A stretch of 64,000 nt of DNA from Arthonia radiata (taxonomy: Eukaryota; Ascomycota; Arthoniomycetes; Arthoniales; Arthoniaceae), in contig PSQN01000003.1 of NCBI GenBank assembly GCA_002989075.1, forward strand, positions 2,174,340-2,238,339, written 5' to 3'. The notes below the pieces were generated by a model that worked only from the letters and a program-made list of their open reading frames with translations, was not told where the DNA came from and did not search any database. Within the stretch, counting starts at the first letter, position 1; the number at the start of each line of letters is the position of its first letter. Below, in pieces: positions 12,270 through 22,900 of this stretch. A program made the position numbers and the translations under genes.

Positions 12270-13995
12270 ATGGCATACCCACGGGACAATTCTGGTCAAA
12301 TGGACTTCGACTACGACAACAAAATTGGACCGGTCAGCTCCAACTCCGCATTCATGCAGTCGATCCAGCGCAACCAGCAGTCTTCAGCAGGCCAGGCAGA
12401 CGGCGCGGGCAAGAAACGTAAGTCACGACCCCCTCCGCTCATACTATGCATGCCACCCTCAGATTCCTCGGACTCTGAGTACGACGTCGATCCTCCAGCG
12501 CTTGAGGCGTTCGATCCCGACCATCCCTACCACGACGTGCGCGACTGCGATGAATGCCGTCGCCGCTTTCGTTCCTTATGCATACTAAAACAATACCAAA
12601 CAGGTCCCTACAGCGCATTCGACTCACCGCAGAAATCGACCACCAGCGCCTTTGGCAATCTGCGCAACCCCTCCGGGGAATCTCTCTGGTCCAAGCCTAC
12701 GTCCGCCGGCGCCGACCCAGCTTTCACGACTCCGCGCGTGTCGCGTGAGACCGAGATACCCTCATCCGGCCCAGAAACAAGCCCAGACAACAATGCAGAC
12801 AGCGAGGCAACACCAGACACCAGCAAGGCGCTCGTGAAAGGTACGTGGCTCAAACCCTTCTGGGCGAAAGTCCGCGCAAAAACTCACGCCCTCACAGTAC
12901 AGCCCAAAATCTTCACCGCCAACACCAACATGTCCCACGGCCAACAATCACCCCTCGCCAAACAATCCTACAAGCCTGGCGGGGTGCGCCACCGCGTCAC
13001 CAAGCGCCCCCGCCACAACAGCGACCGCGAGCGCCAGAAACTGCACCACAAAGCCTCCGCCCGCTTCGGCGACGAAACCGACTCCGACTCCGACCACCGC
13101 TCCAAACGCCCGCGCACGCCCGCCACCCCAATACAAAGCCCAGGGATCCTGGCCGCCCTCTTCACCTACCTCCACGACCACCCCTCCCTCCCCGAAACCC
13201 TCTCCCGCTACGCCCAACTACTCCTAAACATTACACTGATAACCCTCTTCCTCTCCCTCACCCTCTCCTTCATCAGCACCATCCGGTCTGACGTCGACAA
13301 AAAGGCCGCCGAGGCCCGCGCGTCCATACTCAAGGATATCGCGCACTGCGCCCGCTCGTTCACGGAGAATGCATGCCACATGGCGTCTTTGCCGCCGGCG
13401 CTGCAGGGGCCGTGTGGGGAGTGGCAGCACTGTATGGATCGGGATGTGGACGGCGTGGGGCGGGCGAAGGTGTCAGCGCATACGTTTGCGGAGATTTTTA
13501 ACGAGATGGTGGAGCCGGTTAGTTGGAAGGCTTTTGCTTTCTGTGTTGCGGGGGCGGTGGTGGTGTTGGTGGGGGGGAATGGGGTGTTTGTGCTTTTTCG
13601 GCGGCAGATTGGGGGAGGGGGTGGGGGTGGGATCGGTGGTGGTGGACTTGGTGGGATGGGTGGAATGGGGGCGATCGGTGGGATGGTGCAGCAGCAGCGG
13701 CAAGGACAGATGGGAGGCTGGGGTGCGCCGCCGACGCCGTACGCAGGTGGGCATTGGATGCCGCATACACCTGGACATGGTGGATATGGGTTGGCGCCGC
13801 CAGAGCAGCTGGGGTATTATGGGAGTCTGAGTCGTGGGAGGAGTGGGAGTCCAAGCAGGTTGGGTTTGGAGCCGGCGCCGAGTTGGGGGTGGGATGAGGG
13901 ACGGACGCCTAGGTGAGTGCACAGCCAATTCTTCGAGCAGAGGGATGTGACTGACATTGGGTTGAGCGAGCAGTAGGATGAGGGTCTGGCAGTGA
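12270..13995 (+). CDS. BRL1: Brl1/Brr6-type nuclear envelope protein
   Basis: Integral inner nuclear membrane protein that helps nuclear pore complex assembly and membrane lipid homeostasis. The core domain has a first TM (LLLNITLITLFLSLTLSF), a lumenal segment with four cysteines (AHCARSF, NAC, GPCGEW, HCM), the family strings VGRAKVSAHTFAEIFN and EPVSWKAF, then a second TM (FCVAGAVVVLVGGNGVFVLF). A Gly-rich tail follows. Preferred model: join(12270..12417,12604..13912,13974..13995), 492 aa. The first intron (186 nt: gtaagt, tactaaaac, acag) has no stop and a length divisible by three, so an unspliced 554-aa form is also open. Removing it joins KKR to PYSAFDSPQK, which resembles family members. 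The last intron (61 nt, gtgagt/ctgac/gcag) adds a short ending. Confidence 0.87.
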
Positions 13996-14410
13996 CGCTG
14001 TGTTGGAGTCTTGGATAGTGAGAGTGTGAGGCTGAGGGGAGTATTTGTATGATATGTGAGTGATGATGTGATACCCAAAACTCTTCTTTTGAGCGTGAAG
14101 CTATGACATTTGGTGTTCTTTCCCCGAGCGTTTGAATCTCTCAAACAATCTCTTCCCCAATATCAGATGAGTTGCAGGATGTTGTGCACCGAGATAACAG
14201 TCCATTAAATGACCGGATGTGCCAAAAGTCGAGCACAGGCATGAGTGCCATCACGTCTTCAATATCGTCGAGGAGACGCTGAAAAGCCGGCATGGCTGAA
14301 CCTTCTCCGAATTATGAATCTGCTTATACTACACAAAGGCTCTGCTGACATGCACAGTAAACCTCCAATACGCCTTCCCGAGAACTCTATACACCCCCTT
14401 CTCCACGGCT
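13996..14410. other. convergent 3' region BRL1 / NCA2
   Basis: 3' ends of two convergent genes. The 223-codon minus-strand frame over 13473-14144 is the antisense shadow of the Gly-rich BRL1 tail. Confidence 0.45.
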
Positions 14411-17400
14411 CTACAAAAGCCACCGCCCATAACCCCACCTCATCCGCTCTAACACGCGGCTCTGGCGTCCTACGCCTCCTTGCACCTCAATCAATGCGTC
14501 GAACTCGCCTTCGAACTCTACCGCTACGTCTTTGGGGAGCTATAGGAGTAACGTCAGCACAGGTTTCTATACAGCAGCCACACGAGTTACAACCGCTCCT
14601 GAGCCTGGTGTCCTGGAGCAGCGCCGGCGGACGGGCCGCTGGAAGGATTGGAAAGATGTATAGGGTGGGTGCGTGGACGCTGTAAGACTTACCACTTTCA
14701 TTGCCAGATCCCGTAACACTACAGCCTCGCACACTAACAATCCAAAGGCTTCGTACCCCAAGCGCGTCTTCTGCCCGCCCGAGGTCTTGTGGCTTGGCGT
14801 CGCCTCCTAGTGAATGTGTCAGTACTGTTTGCTTCAAAGAGCGTTCTGTCCACCTCGCTTAAGTCTCGGTTCGAGCGCTGCAAGGGCACGCCAGCGCGCG
14901 AGCTGCTAGGCGGTTTATCTTATAGAAATAGAGACACGGTGTTGCTGCTGCTGCTCTGGCGCGCAGGAGCCCTAACCGAGGCCAGTGATGCAGCAGATAG
15001 ACCAGCAGCTCTTAATCTCAAAAATGAGTTCGTGAGTCGTCGCCGGCCTTTCGAACGCGGAATACAGTTTCCAGGGCTGTGAAGAGAAAGGTGTGTACGC
15101 TGCTTGATTCTTACCGTGAGGATCCTATCAATGTTCCGAAACACCCTTGCGGCCTGCTTTTGCACTTCCCCTTTCCGTAGACTCCGCCGTTCGGTGAGTA
15201 GATTGCGTAACCAGTGGAAGGAGCCCGCTAGTACGAGTAGGCCTGGTGTGAGCGACAAGAAGCCGAAGACTAGCTCCTGCGACTTTAGGAGGGCGTCGAT
15301 ACCGCCCATCGCGACTTCCACGTCGACTTTTGTCTTCTGTACCTGGATTAGTAGCGCACGGATCAAGGTACCGCGCACGCTACTCCATAACGGGGACTGC
15401 ATGTCCCGCTCGTAGGCCTAAGAAGGATATGTCAGCACGATCTGTTCCTGTGTTAAGGTCTGACACCGAGGGTTCTAATTCTGCGCCAGTGGACCAGCTG
15501 CTGGGCGCTATATCTTGTAGTATTAAAGACATTGTGTGGCTGCTACGGTACTGGCGCGTACGACATTCAATTAAGGTCAGTAATACAGCAGCCACACCAG
15601 CAGCTGTTGAGGCTATGATTGAGTTCGCGAGGCGCCGCCAGCCTTCCGAATGCTGAAGGTCGCCTCCATGGCTATAGAAGGAAAGGTGCAGACGCTATTA
15701 AACTTACCTAGAAGCTAGATATTAGCACAGTGTCTTCTTAATTGTATATTGGATTCAAACAGGGTCTTTTGGGACAACGCCAGCACGCTGACTGCGTGCC
15801 AAGATTTTTGGGACGATGGACCGAAGCGTGCAGATGCTCCAAGGCTTACCTTCAGGACGGGTGTGAGATCTCCCTCACGAACTTGTTGCTGGAGAGTCGC
15901 TATATTCTGCTGGCTCAGAGGCGCGGAGTCTGGCTCCGGGTGCTGCACCGCGAAGTCAACAACCATGCGCTCGAGGGAGTCGCGGTCACCCTCGAGGGAT
16001 CGGCGCGACATGATGGATACGGTGGAGGACTCGTCGTGCCGGATTGTGCCGAGGAGTTTCTGGGCGGGCGTGAGGACCCAATTGGTGTAGAAATCCATAG
16101 AAGTTTGGGTGGCGTCGCGGAGCCATGTTGTTAGTGTGGCGCGACGATTAAAGAGGAAGCGGAGGAGCGTTGAGGAGGAGAGAAGGAGGGCCACGGCGGG
16201 GATCCAGTATCGTACTACACGCGAGGGGCGGCCGTTTTGAGCTTTGATGGTGGCGAGGTGGGCGGATTGGGAGGGGAGGCGCTGCTGAAGAATTGTTTGC
16301 AGCGAGGCAAAGATATCGGCGGCTTTTGTGTTGCCATTTGTGGTTTGTAGGTCGAAGGTCGAGAGTGAGGAGGCGTCGGAAGAGGGGGTGGGGTTGGTAG
16401 CGGAGATGGACGCGTCCATGATGGCGAGGTAGCGGGAGACGCGAGTACGAGTTTCGACGAAGCCATCGGAGAGGGAGGAGATGTCGGAGCGCTGTGTGCG
16501 GGCGATCTCCGTGCCCTGGGAGAGGAGGAAGCCGATGCTGGAGGCATATTGGAGTTTGAGGGCTTGGAGACGCTCCTGTTTCTTCTGGAGGTCCCGGCGA
16601 AGTAGTGTCATGGGCATGGCGATGCTGGAGCGGATGTCGTGGAGGGACTTTTGGTGGAGGGTGAGCCGGATGCGTTCGTAAAAATTGCGCCAGGGTTCGT
16701 TGAGTCCGGTTTCTTGTGAGGAGACGTCTGCCCAGATGTTTTGGGACCAGGAGTAGAGGCGAAGAGGGGAGGTTTGGATTGAGTAGAGTGTTGTGTGTCG
16801 GTAAGAGGAGAGGATCTCGCGCCAGTAGTTTATCTCGGATTCGAGGGGAAGGATCTCGCGGAGGAGGCTGTCGAGTACGAGGCCGTAAGTCTTGCATGGG
16901 TGTCAGCGACTTTCGACTCGTATCTTGAACAGTCTCCCTCGAAGAAGGAATCCGCACAGATGATGATGGATAACAAGTCATCAACGAGTTGGAATGCATT
17001 CGGTGGGGAGAACATTGGAAAAGGAGTGAAGTCAAGGAAGCCAACATACCCTTGTGGTTACCTTACCCAGCACCACCCATTCCAGCCTCTCTTGCTCAGA
17101 GAGCACTGATATACGATCTCGCTGACCATCCAAAGACACTTGACTGGTCGCAGCCTGCTCACCATTCTGCTGACGGGGTACGAGCCTTACACGACCGAGG
17201 AACTCCTGAAGCGCATCGGTCCTCTTTAAATTCGCCCTACTCTGACTTGATTGGGATAGCTGATGAATTGCATCGTGAAGGTTCGACAAGTTAGAGTGAA
17301 TGTAACGATCCTCAATCGTGATTGGCGTGCCATCGTCTCGTCTGTTGAACGTCTCCGCAGCTTCGGCAGCATCTGCATGTAATTGATCGAATTGCTGGTC

Positions 17401-17490
17401 GACACTCCCCACCACGCTAATCACTAGTCAATTGAACCGCATGAATTTTGCTTTGCCATTATCAGGCTCTTACTGGTCGACAAATGACAT
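14411..17490 (-). CDS. NCA2: NCA2-like mitochondrial protein with introner-like introns
   Basis: In yeast NCA2 (with NCA3) controls expression of the mitochondrial ATP6-ATP8 message; the protein is a mitochondrial membrane protein. Model: complement(join(14411..14539,14693..14806,15115..15417,15850..16890,17050..17416,17474..17490)), 656 aa, all phases consistent. N-terminus MSFVDHVVGSVDQQFDQLH; family strings TYGLVLDSLL, LYSIQTSPLRLYSWSQ, the TM block VRYWIPAVALLLSSSTLLRF, SPLWSSVRGTLIRALLIQVQ, VFGFLSLTPGLLVLAGS, FRNIDRILT, GYEAFGLLVCE and the C-terminal VLERMRWGYGRWLL. Introns are 153, 308, 432, 159 and 57 nt; the first three are far larger than elsewhere in the window and share sequence (see repeat entries). 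Coding exons are as short as 17 nt. The reading frame is intact, so the gene should be functional if all introns are removed. Confidence 0.88.
14807..15114 (-). repeat. introner-like element, long type (NCA2 intron)
   Basis: Complete 308-nt intron, gtaaga to cactag with branch tactgac. Read in gene orientation it aligns by eye with the intron part at 15418-15707 over much of its length (shared landmarks: agcg..cac.cctttc, ttcg.aaggc.ggcg, gcgaactca, gctgctggt, gcgcca). Both contain a hairpin; here the arms are 14945-14960 and 14981-14996, 13 of 16 positions complementary. Such near-duplicate structured introns are what introner-like elements look like. Confidence 0.6.
15418..15707 (-). repeat. 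introner-like element, long type, downstream half of a twin
   Basis: 290-nt intron unit, gtaagt to cttag with branch gtgctgac, homologous to 14807-15114. It folds into a nested hairpin: inner arms 15538-15553 / 15578-15593 and outer arms 15494-15504 / 15597-15606. Its donor directly abuts the acceptor of the unit at 15708-15849, so no exon separates them. The sequence is not a coding exon: both flanking exons join in phase when the whole 432 nt is removed. Confidence 0.6.
15708..15849 (-). repeat. introner-like element, short type, upstream half of a twin
   Basis: 142-nt unit from donor gtaagc to acceptor cttctag with branch gtgctaat. In gene orientation it aligns by eye with 17679-17818: shared gtaag.ct, gagca, tcgtcc/ttgtcc, cagtcag.g, cccaaaa and gtgct.a.atct...ttag. 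It is followed at once by a second donor gtaag, as is its relative. Confidence 0.6.
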
Positions 17491-17521
17491 TGTTGCGAAA
17501 GCTATCCACACTCGCGCGGAC

Positions 17522-17678
17522 CTAAAGCGTTACGTGTCAGCACAATGCATGCCGAGAGAGCACACAAGCGAGTGTGATCTACTTTCAGAATGAACGTAAT
17601 CGGATAGCGCCTCCATTTCAAGGACTGGAAACCCCTCAAGAGACAAAACAGGAAACAACGTCGAGGCTATAGGCTTAC
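17522..17678 (-). repeat. intron unit in the NCA2 5' leader, downstream half of a twin
   Basis: 157 nt, donor gtaagc, branch gtgctgac, acceptor gctttag, ending 32 nt upstream of the NCA2 start codon. Its donor abuts the acceptor of 17679-17818. I do not see a clear match to the 290/308-nt units beyond the termini. It implies a spliced 5' UTR. Confidence 0.5.
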
Positions 17679-17818
17679 CTAAAGAATAGATGTCAGCACA
17701 GCCTCTTTCTATGCTCATGCATTTTCGATCGAAGCATTTTGGGGCAGCACCGGCGCCCTGACTGCCAAACAGTAGGTTTCGGACAACAGAGCAGAATGTG
17801 TGGCTGCTCGAGACTTAC
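17679..17818 (-). repeat. introner-like element, short type, in the NCA2 5' leader
   Basis: 140 nt, donor gtaagt, branch gtgctgac, acceptor ctttag; relative of 15708-15849. It is the upstream half of a second zero-exon twin, immediately followed by gtaagcc. Confidence 0.55.
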
Positions 17819-18458
17819 CTCGAGTCCCCTTACAAGATCAAGCGAGAGTCTTTGTGAAGCCACCTGCAGCCACGCAGCCACCCCCTCTCTCTAACGAATT
17901 CGTTCACGGTCACCACATGTGGTCGCCGTTCATGATATTATTCGAAAACAAACAATAGCAGATATGCAAGAATATGATGCTTGTATTTCGACTACGCGTT
18001 CCGCTTGCAGTATCAAATCCTAGGGCGTATACCCTCTGCGATATTTGTATGCGAACGAAAGTTGAGTATGTTTGCTACTTCAAGGCAGCACAGTGGGTCT
18101 TCTTTCCTTGTTTGTGATGGTGGATGGCGGTAGTGGTGTGCTGCCTGGAATCGCGACTTGCCATCGTTGTTGGCATGCCGGGACCCTGAGTCCCGAGCAA
18201 TCGTCGTGGCCTTGTAGGGCTGGATAAGCGCAATCTCAGACCCAAGCCTCTCTTGACCAATCGAAAGCGGCAGAATGCTGCGAGTCGCCCCCGGAAAAGG
18301 TACAGCCCGTCAGCGTGTGTGACGACCCCTCGAAAAACTTCCGTCTGGTGCTGCATCATCTTCTTCTTCTACCTTTCACCTTGCGCCTTCCTCCCCCGCC
18401 AAACTCTTTCGACCTTCACACTTTCTTGTCGATACCAACATCTTCGACACCCTCATTC
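17819..18458. other. divergent promoter NCA2 / ERG25
   Basis: Upstream sequence of both genes. The pyrimidine-rich stretch around 18358-18450 just before the ERG25 start is typical of a filamentous-fungal core promoter and 5' UTR. No gene seen. Confidence 0.45.
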
Positions 18459-19541
18459 ATGGCGACTCTGGCTTTCCAGTAAGCATCTCTATGTTGCTGA
18501 AATCACTCACAGCTGCTGACCATTGGCCGTGTAGGAACTCCACCACCCTCTATCCCTCGCCCGACACCTATTGGGGAACTTACAATGAAGTCGCCAATCA
18601 ATATGTCCAGCTGAACGTCTTCGAACGCCTATGGGTCGCTTGGTATGCGTTCATGCAAAACGATGTCCTGGCGACCGGAATCATGTCCTTTGTCATACAT
18701 GAGGCGCTTTACTTTGGTCGCTCGCTCCCATGGATGATAATCGATCGCATACCGGCTTTCAACAAATACAAGATTCAGAATGTAAGGAAATCAAATCAGA
18801 ATCGAGCGGGCTCCAGACTGACATTCACCCAGCAAAAAATACCTACTGCCGCGGAGCAATGGAACTGTGCAAAGCTCGTTCTCCTTAGCCATTTCACCGT
18901 GGAGCTCCCACAAATCTGGTATGCCGGATCCCATGACATGTCCAGCTTAGCAGACACTGACCGTCTGACCTAGGTTTTTCCATCCCATGGCCCAATTTGT
19001 CGGCCTCAGAACGGACGTTCCTTTCCCTACACTTTTTACAATGGCATATCAGATAGCCATGTTTTTCGTCTTGGAGGACACATGGCATTATTGGTCGCAT
19101 CGTGCGCTGCACTGGGGACCCTTGTACAAGCACGTCCACAAGATTCACCACACGTATTCCGCGCCTTTCGGTCTGGCCGCTGAGTACGCATCGCCAATTG
19201 AGGTCATGATGCTTGGTGCCGGCACCGTTGGAGCACCACTCTTGTGGTGTTCGATCACCAAGGATCTTCACATCCTCACCATGTACATATGGATTGCCTG
19301 CCGACTCTTCCAAGCCATCGATGCGCATAGTGGCTACGAGTTTCCCTTTAGCTTGCACCACTTCCTACCGTTTTGGGCTGGTGCGGATCACCACGATGTC
19401 CACCACGAGCGCTTCATTGGCAATTACTCTAGCAGCTTTCGATGGTGGGATTACGTGCTCGACACCGAATCAGGACCTGAGGCATCAAAGAGGAGACGCG
19501 AGCGTAAGCTGGCCAAGGAGGCATCTAAGAAGGCGCAATAG
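18459..19541 (+). CDS. ERG25: C-4 methylsterol oxidase
   Basis: ER membrane di-iron oxygenase that starts removal of the two C-4 methyl groups of 4,4-dimethylzymosterol in ergosterol synthesis. Model: join(18459..18478,18535..18781,18833..18918,18974..19541), 306 aa; introns 56, 51 and 55 nt. The fatty-acid-hydroxylase histidine boxes are present: [22 protein letters not shown] and HHDVHHERF (~residues 190-285). Several hydrophobic segments precede and separate them. The C-terminal [17 protein letters not shown] is Lys-rich and could serve ER retrieval. All key histidines are intact. Confidence 0.95.
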
Positions 19542-19702
19542 CCGAAAGCATTCGATTTTCCTCAACACTTGTTGAGTAGACCTTTCCAAGGAAAGGTCCC
19601 AATCCTATACGACCTTTCATGAGACACAAAAAAATTCACGGGAGCCCCTCAAACGTAGCCATGGATGTTAAATATGGATTTCGGTACATTAATACAATTG
19701 GA

Positions 19703-20463
19703 TCACGACGGTTGCCCTCCCATCCCCGCGACCGAGCCCTCTGCGCCTTCCTCCTGCTCGACTTGCTCTATCTTTTTCTTCTTCTCTTCAGCCGGACTTT
19801 GACCCTGAGCTGGGCTACAACAGTCACCAGCTGCTGTTGCGGCTCGATCCGCAAGCCCGCCCATACTCGAGTCACATGGGCTTGTTGCTGTCACTTCGGA
19901 GCTTTCGGGACGCGTAGCAAGCTCGTCGCACAACGCAGCCATCTTGGCATCCTTCGTTGATAGTCCTGCTGGGCTGTGCGTGGTCCATCTTACAAACACC
20001 TTGTTGTATGTGTTGGACCATTCCGGATGATGTCGCTCAAGCTTGCATGACGCTGCGACTGAGTCCATGAAGGCCTGCTAAGATTAGTCGTGTCCCTGGC
20101 AAGATTTCACAGATGGCAAATACTCACCCAAGCCGCTTTGAACGTTTTGAACTGGAAGATTCTTTCCACGCCTTGACCATTGGCACACAGCTGCCACGGC
20201 CGCTCCTTTTGCAGCAGGCTGTTCACCTCGGTAGACAATTTAGCTTCATCGGACCCAGCGGAGAATTGCGGCGTTGCCATTGTCCGAGTTGAGGTTGTGA
20301 AAACTCGATGTGAAGGACACCGTACGACGAATGTCTTCGGGATCTGACTTTTGTGTGTTGGACGATGAATGAATCTAGCTGCTGAAGGCTTCGGCGACGC
20401 TACGGGCAGCCTTGAGCCAAGCTGCCTCACCGAACGCATGGCGGCTGATAGGGATGAGCTCAT
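19703..20463 (-). CDS. pterin-4a-carbinolamine dehydratase
   Basis: Dehydrates 4a-hydroxytetrahydrobiopterin during pterin recycling; related proteins are also used as mitochondrial factors. Model: complement(join(19703..20074,20128..20463)), 235 aa; one 53-nt intron (gtgagt, cttagcag). The PCD core spans ~75-165: PWQLCANGQGVERIFQFKTF, then KLERHHPEW with the catalytic His-His-Pro, then NKVFVRWTTH and GLSTKD. The first ~60 residues are Ser/Arg-rich and poor in acidic residues, like a mitochondrial presequence; an internal MATPQFSAG could start a cytosolic form. The C-terminal ~65 residues (small residues, then EEKKKKIEQVEQ) are an extension outside the normal ~100-residue family. Convergent with ERG25. 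Confidence 0.88.
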
Positions 20464-21130
20464 GCTCAGGTACAGTTACTTTACGCGACGTCCAGTGCTC
20501 AGTATAGCGACACACTATGCCCTGGTATGGGTTTCTTTGGCTCTAACAGTCGTCTTTTGATAAGTGCAATTGCTCTCTAACCGTGTATAAGCTGTATAAA
20601 TTGCTCAGCAAGCCTAATCATGATACATGGGTTTGTGATGAGTTGAGTAGTGACAAACTCGACGTCAGTCGTAATCTGTTGCTGTTCGATCTGGACACCT
20701 CGCAGATACCACCCTTTCGAGGGGGTACGTTGCGAGTATAGATCCTCACTAGGGGCTTGACTTAGGGGTTGATTGCCCCCTTGAGCCGCCCTCAAGCCCG
20801 AAAACAGAAGGAGTGTCCGAGAGTGAAAGCGCCACTACCCTGTCGCATGACGCCGGTTAAGGTTGAGTTGCCAAGCCCCTGCGTCGTAGCTGCCTCTCGA
20901 TTCTATCTCAACTCAAGCCCTAATCCTCGCGGTGCTTGCAGACAACTCACAAACCAATCCACCAACACCCAAGTGCTGTCTCTCACACAGACACAGTGGC
21001 CAATATTTTCACTGTCTGCAGGGCCGCCATTGTTTCGCACACCACCCGCGCCCCGCCCCTGTCGGGCCCTTCCTACCCACTCTCAATCGCCTTTCTTTGA
21101 ACAACAAGACCCCCCTCACATAAAGTTGCT
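20464..21130. other. divergent promoter PCD / SEC4
   Basis: Upstream regions of two divergent genes; 20940-21130 is C/T-rich as expected for the Rab 5' UTR. No gene seen. Confidence 0.45.
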
Positions 21131-21877
<747 letters not shown>

Positions 21878-22900
21878 GAGACGCTCGCACCAAGGGTGAT
21901 GATTAGAGTCACGCGATGAACGAGCATGAGGGGAATGCATGGCGTCAGGCGTATGAAGATGATCACCCGGCATGTGCTGTAATATCGGGCGCATGACCGA
22001 GGATGTGAGCAATATGGGACAGTGAATATGCCCGAGTCTACTACCACTTGACAGCAGTCATCAACATTGGGAGACTGTACGCAGTGGATCAGCGAATATG
22101 CCCGAGTCTACTACTATATGACAGCGGTCAGCGACATTAGGAGACTCTAGGGGCCGCAAAATTTGTTCATTGAGACACATCTCAAGCGACAGTCTTGAGG
22201 ATATGCAATGAGACTCAGAAACTTCGATCCACGGAAGCAGATCACTACGTCGTAATTGTCCGCATCCTACCGTGAACATGATTGCAACCCAATATCTTCT
22301 CATATCTCCCTGTCTGTGCTGTTGCGACTCCACCTCAAAAGCGCCGACCTTGGTCAACATCCGTCTTCGATTACTTGCTGTATCCCCGATACATCCCTGG
22401 CTATTCGTATGCCACCCTTTCTACCTGACCACGTTTATCTTTTACTTCTCGCGATGTCTCCAGGTCTGGCTTCCGCTGGTTTTGTGCATCTGCTCATCTT
22501 CTGAATTCGTCTCGCAATAGGCTATCTCCTGGATCTCCATGACCGGCGTTGTCATAGTTCAACAGGTATATGACCTGTTCTAAGGATGTATCGACCAACA
22601 ACCCTACCTCACGTGTGGCGCACGCAGACGCCGGTACGCATCATCGAGCAATGCTCCGAGTAAAAAACACTCCTCGGGTCTGCATGCAGCTACCGGGAAA
22701 CGTGGACCAGACTGAACATGCACCTCGCTAATGATCACGTCAGCGACGAACATCTGACAAGCCAACGGACGTACGACGAACGAACCGACGTTGCAATAAG
22801 CCGACGGAGACCCAACCTGCTATGGAACAAGCATCAGAGTGAACGACAGAACCACCTCAGCGGCCCATGAGAGCAAAGAACAAAACAAAAATGTGCTTCG
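21878..22900. other. intergenic, contains a tandem repeat
   Basis: 3' of SEC4. Apart from the repeat entered separately I see no gene; short open frames on both strands lack family resemblance. Confidence 0.4.
22024..22148. repeat. tandem direct repeat, about 70-nt period
   Basis: A unit starting gaatatgcccgagtctacta at 22024 recurs at 22094. The first ~20 nt are identical; the remainder (tgacag..gtca.c.acatt..gagact) differs at several positions. Two copies only, non-coding. Confidence 0.75.

Noticed and set aside
12845-13291. Pro/Arg-rich frames overlapping BRL1
   Set aside because: Out-of-frame shadows of GC-rich coding sequence.
13473-14144. 223-codon minus-strand frame, Pro/His-rich
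   Set aside because: Exact antisense of the Gly-rich BRL1 tail, hence a shadow.
15380-15595. 71-codon minus-strand frame with an Ala/Val/Leu-rich hydrophobic segment inside the NCA2 intron
   Set aside because: Aligned with the homologous intron 14807-15114 the frame is not preserved, so the similarity is at DNA level, not coding.
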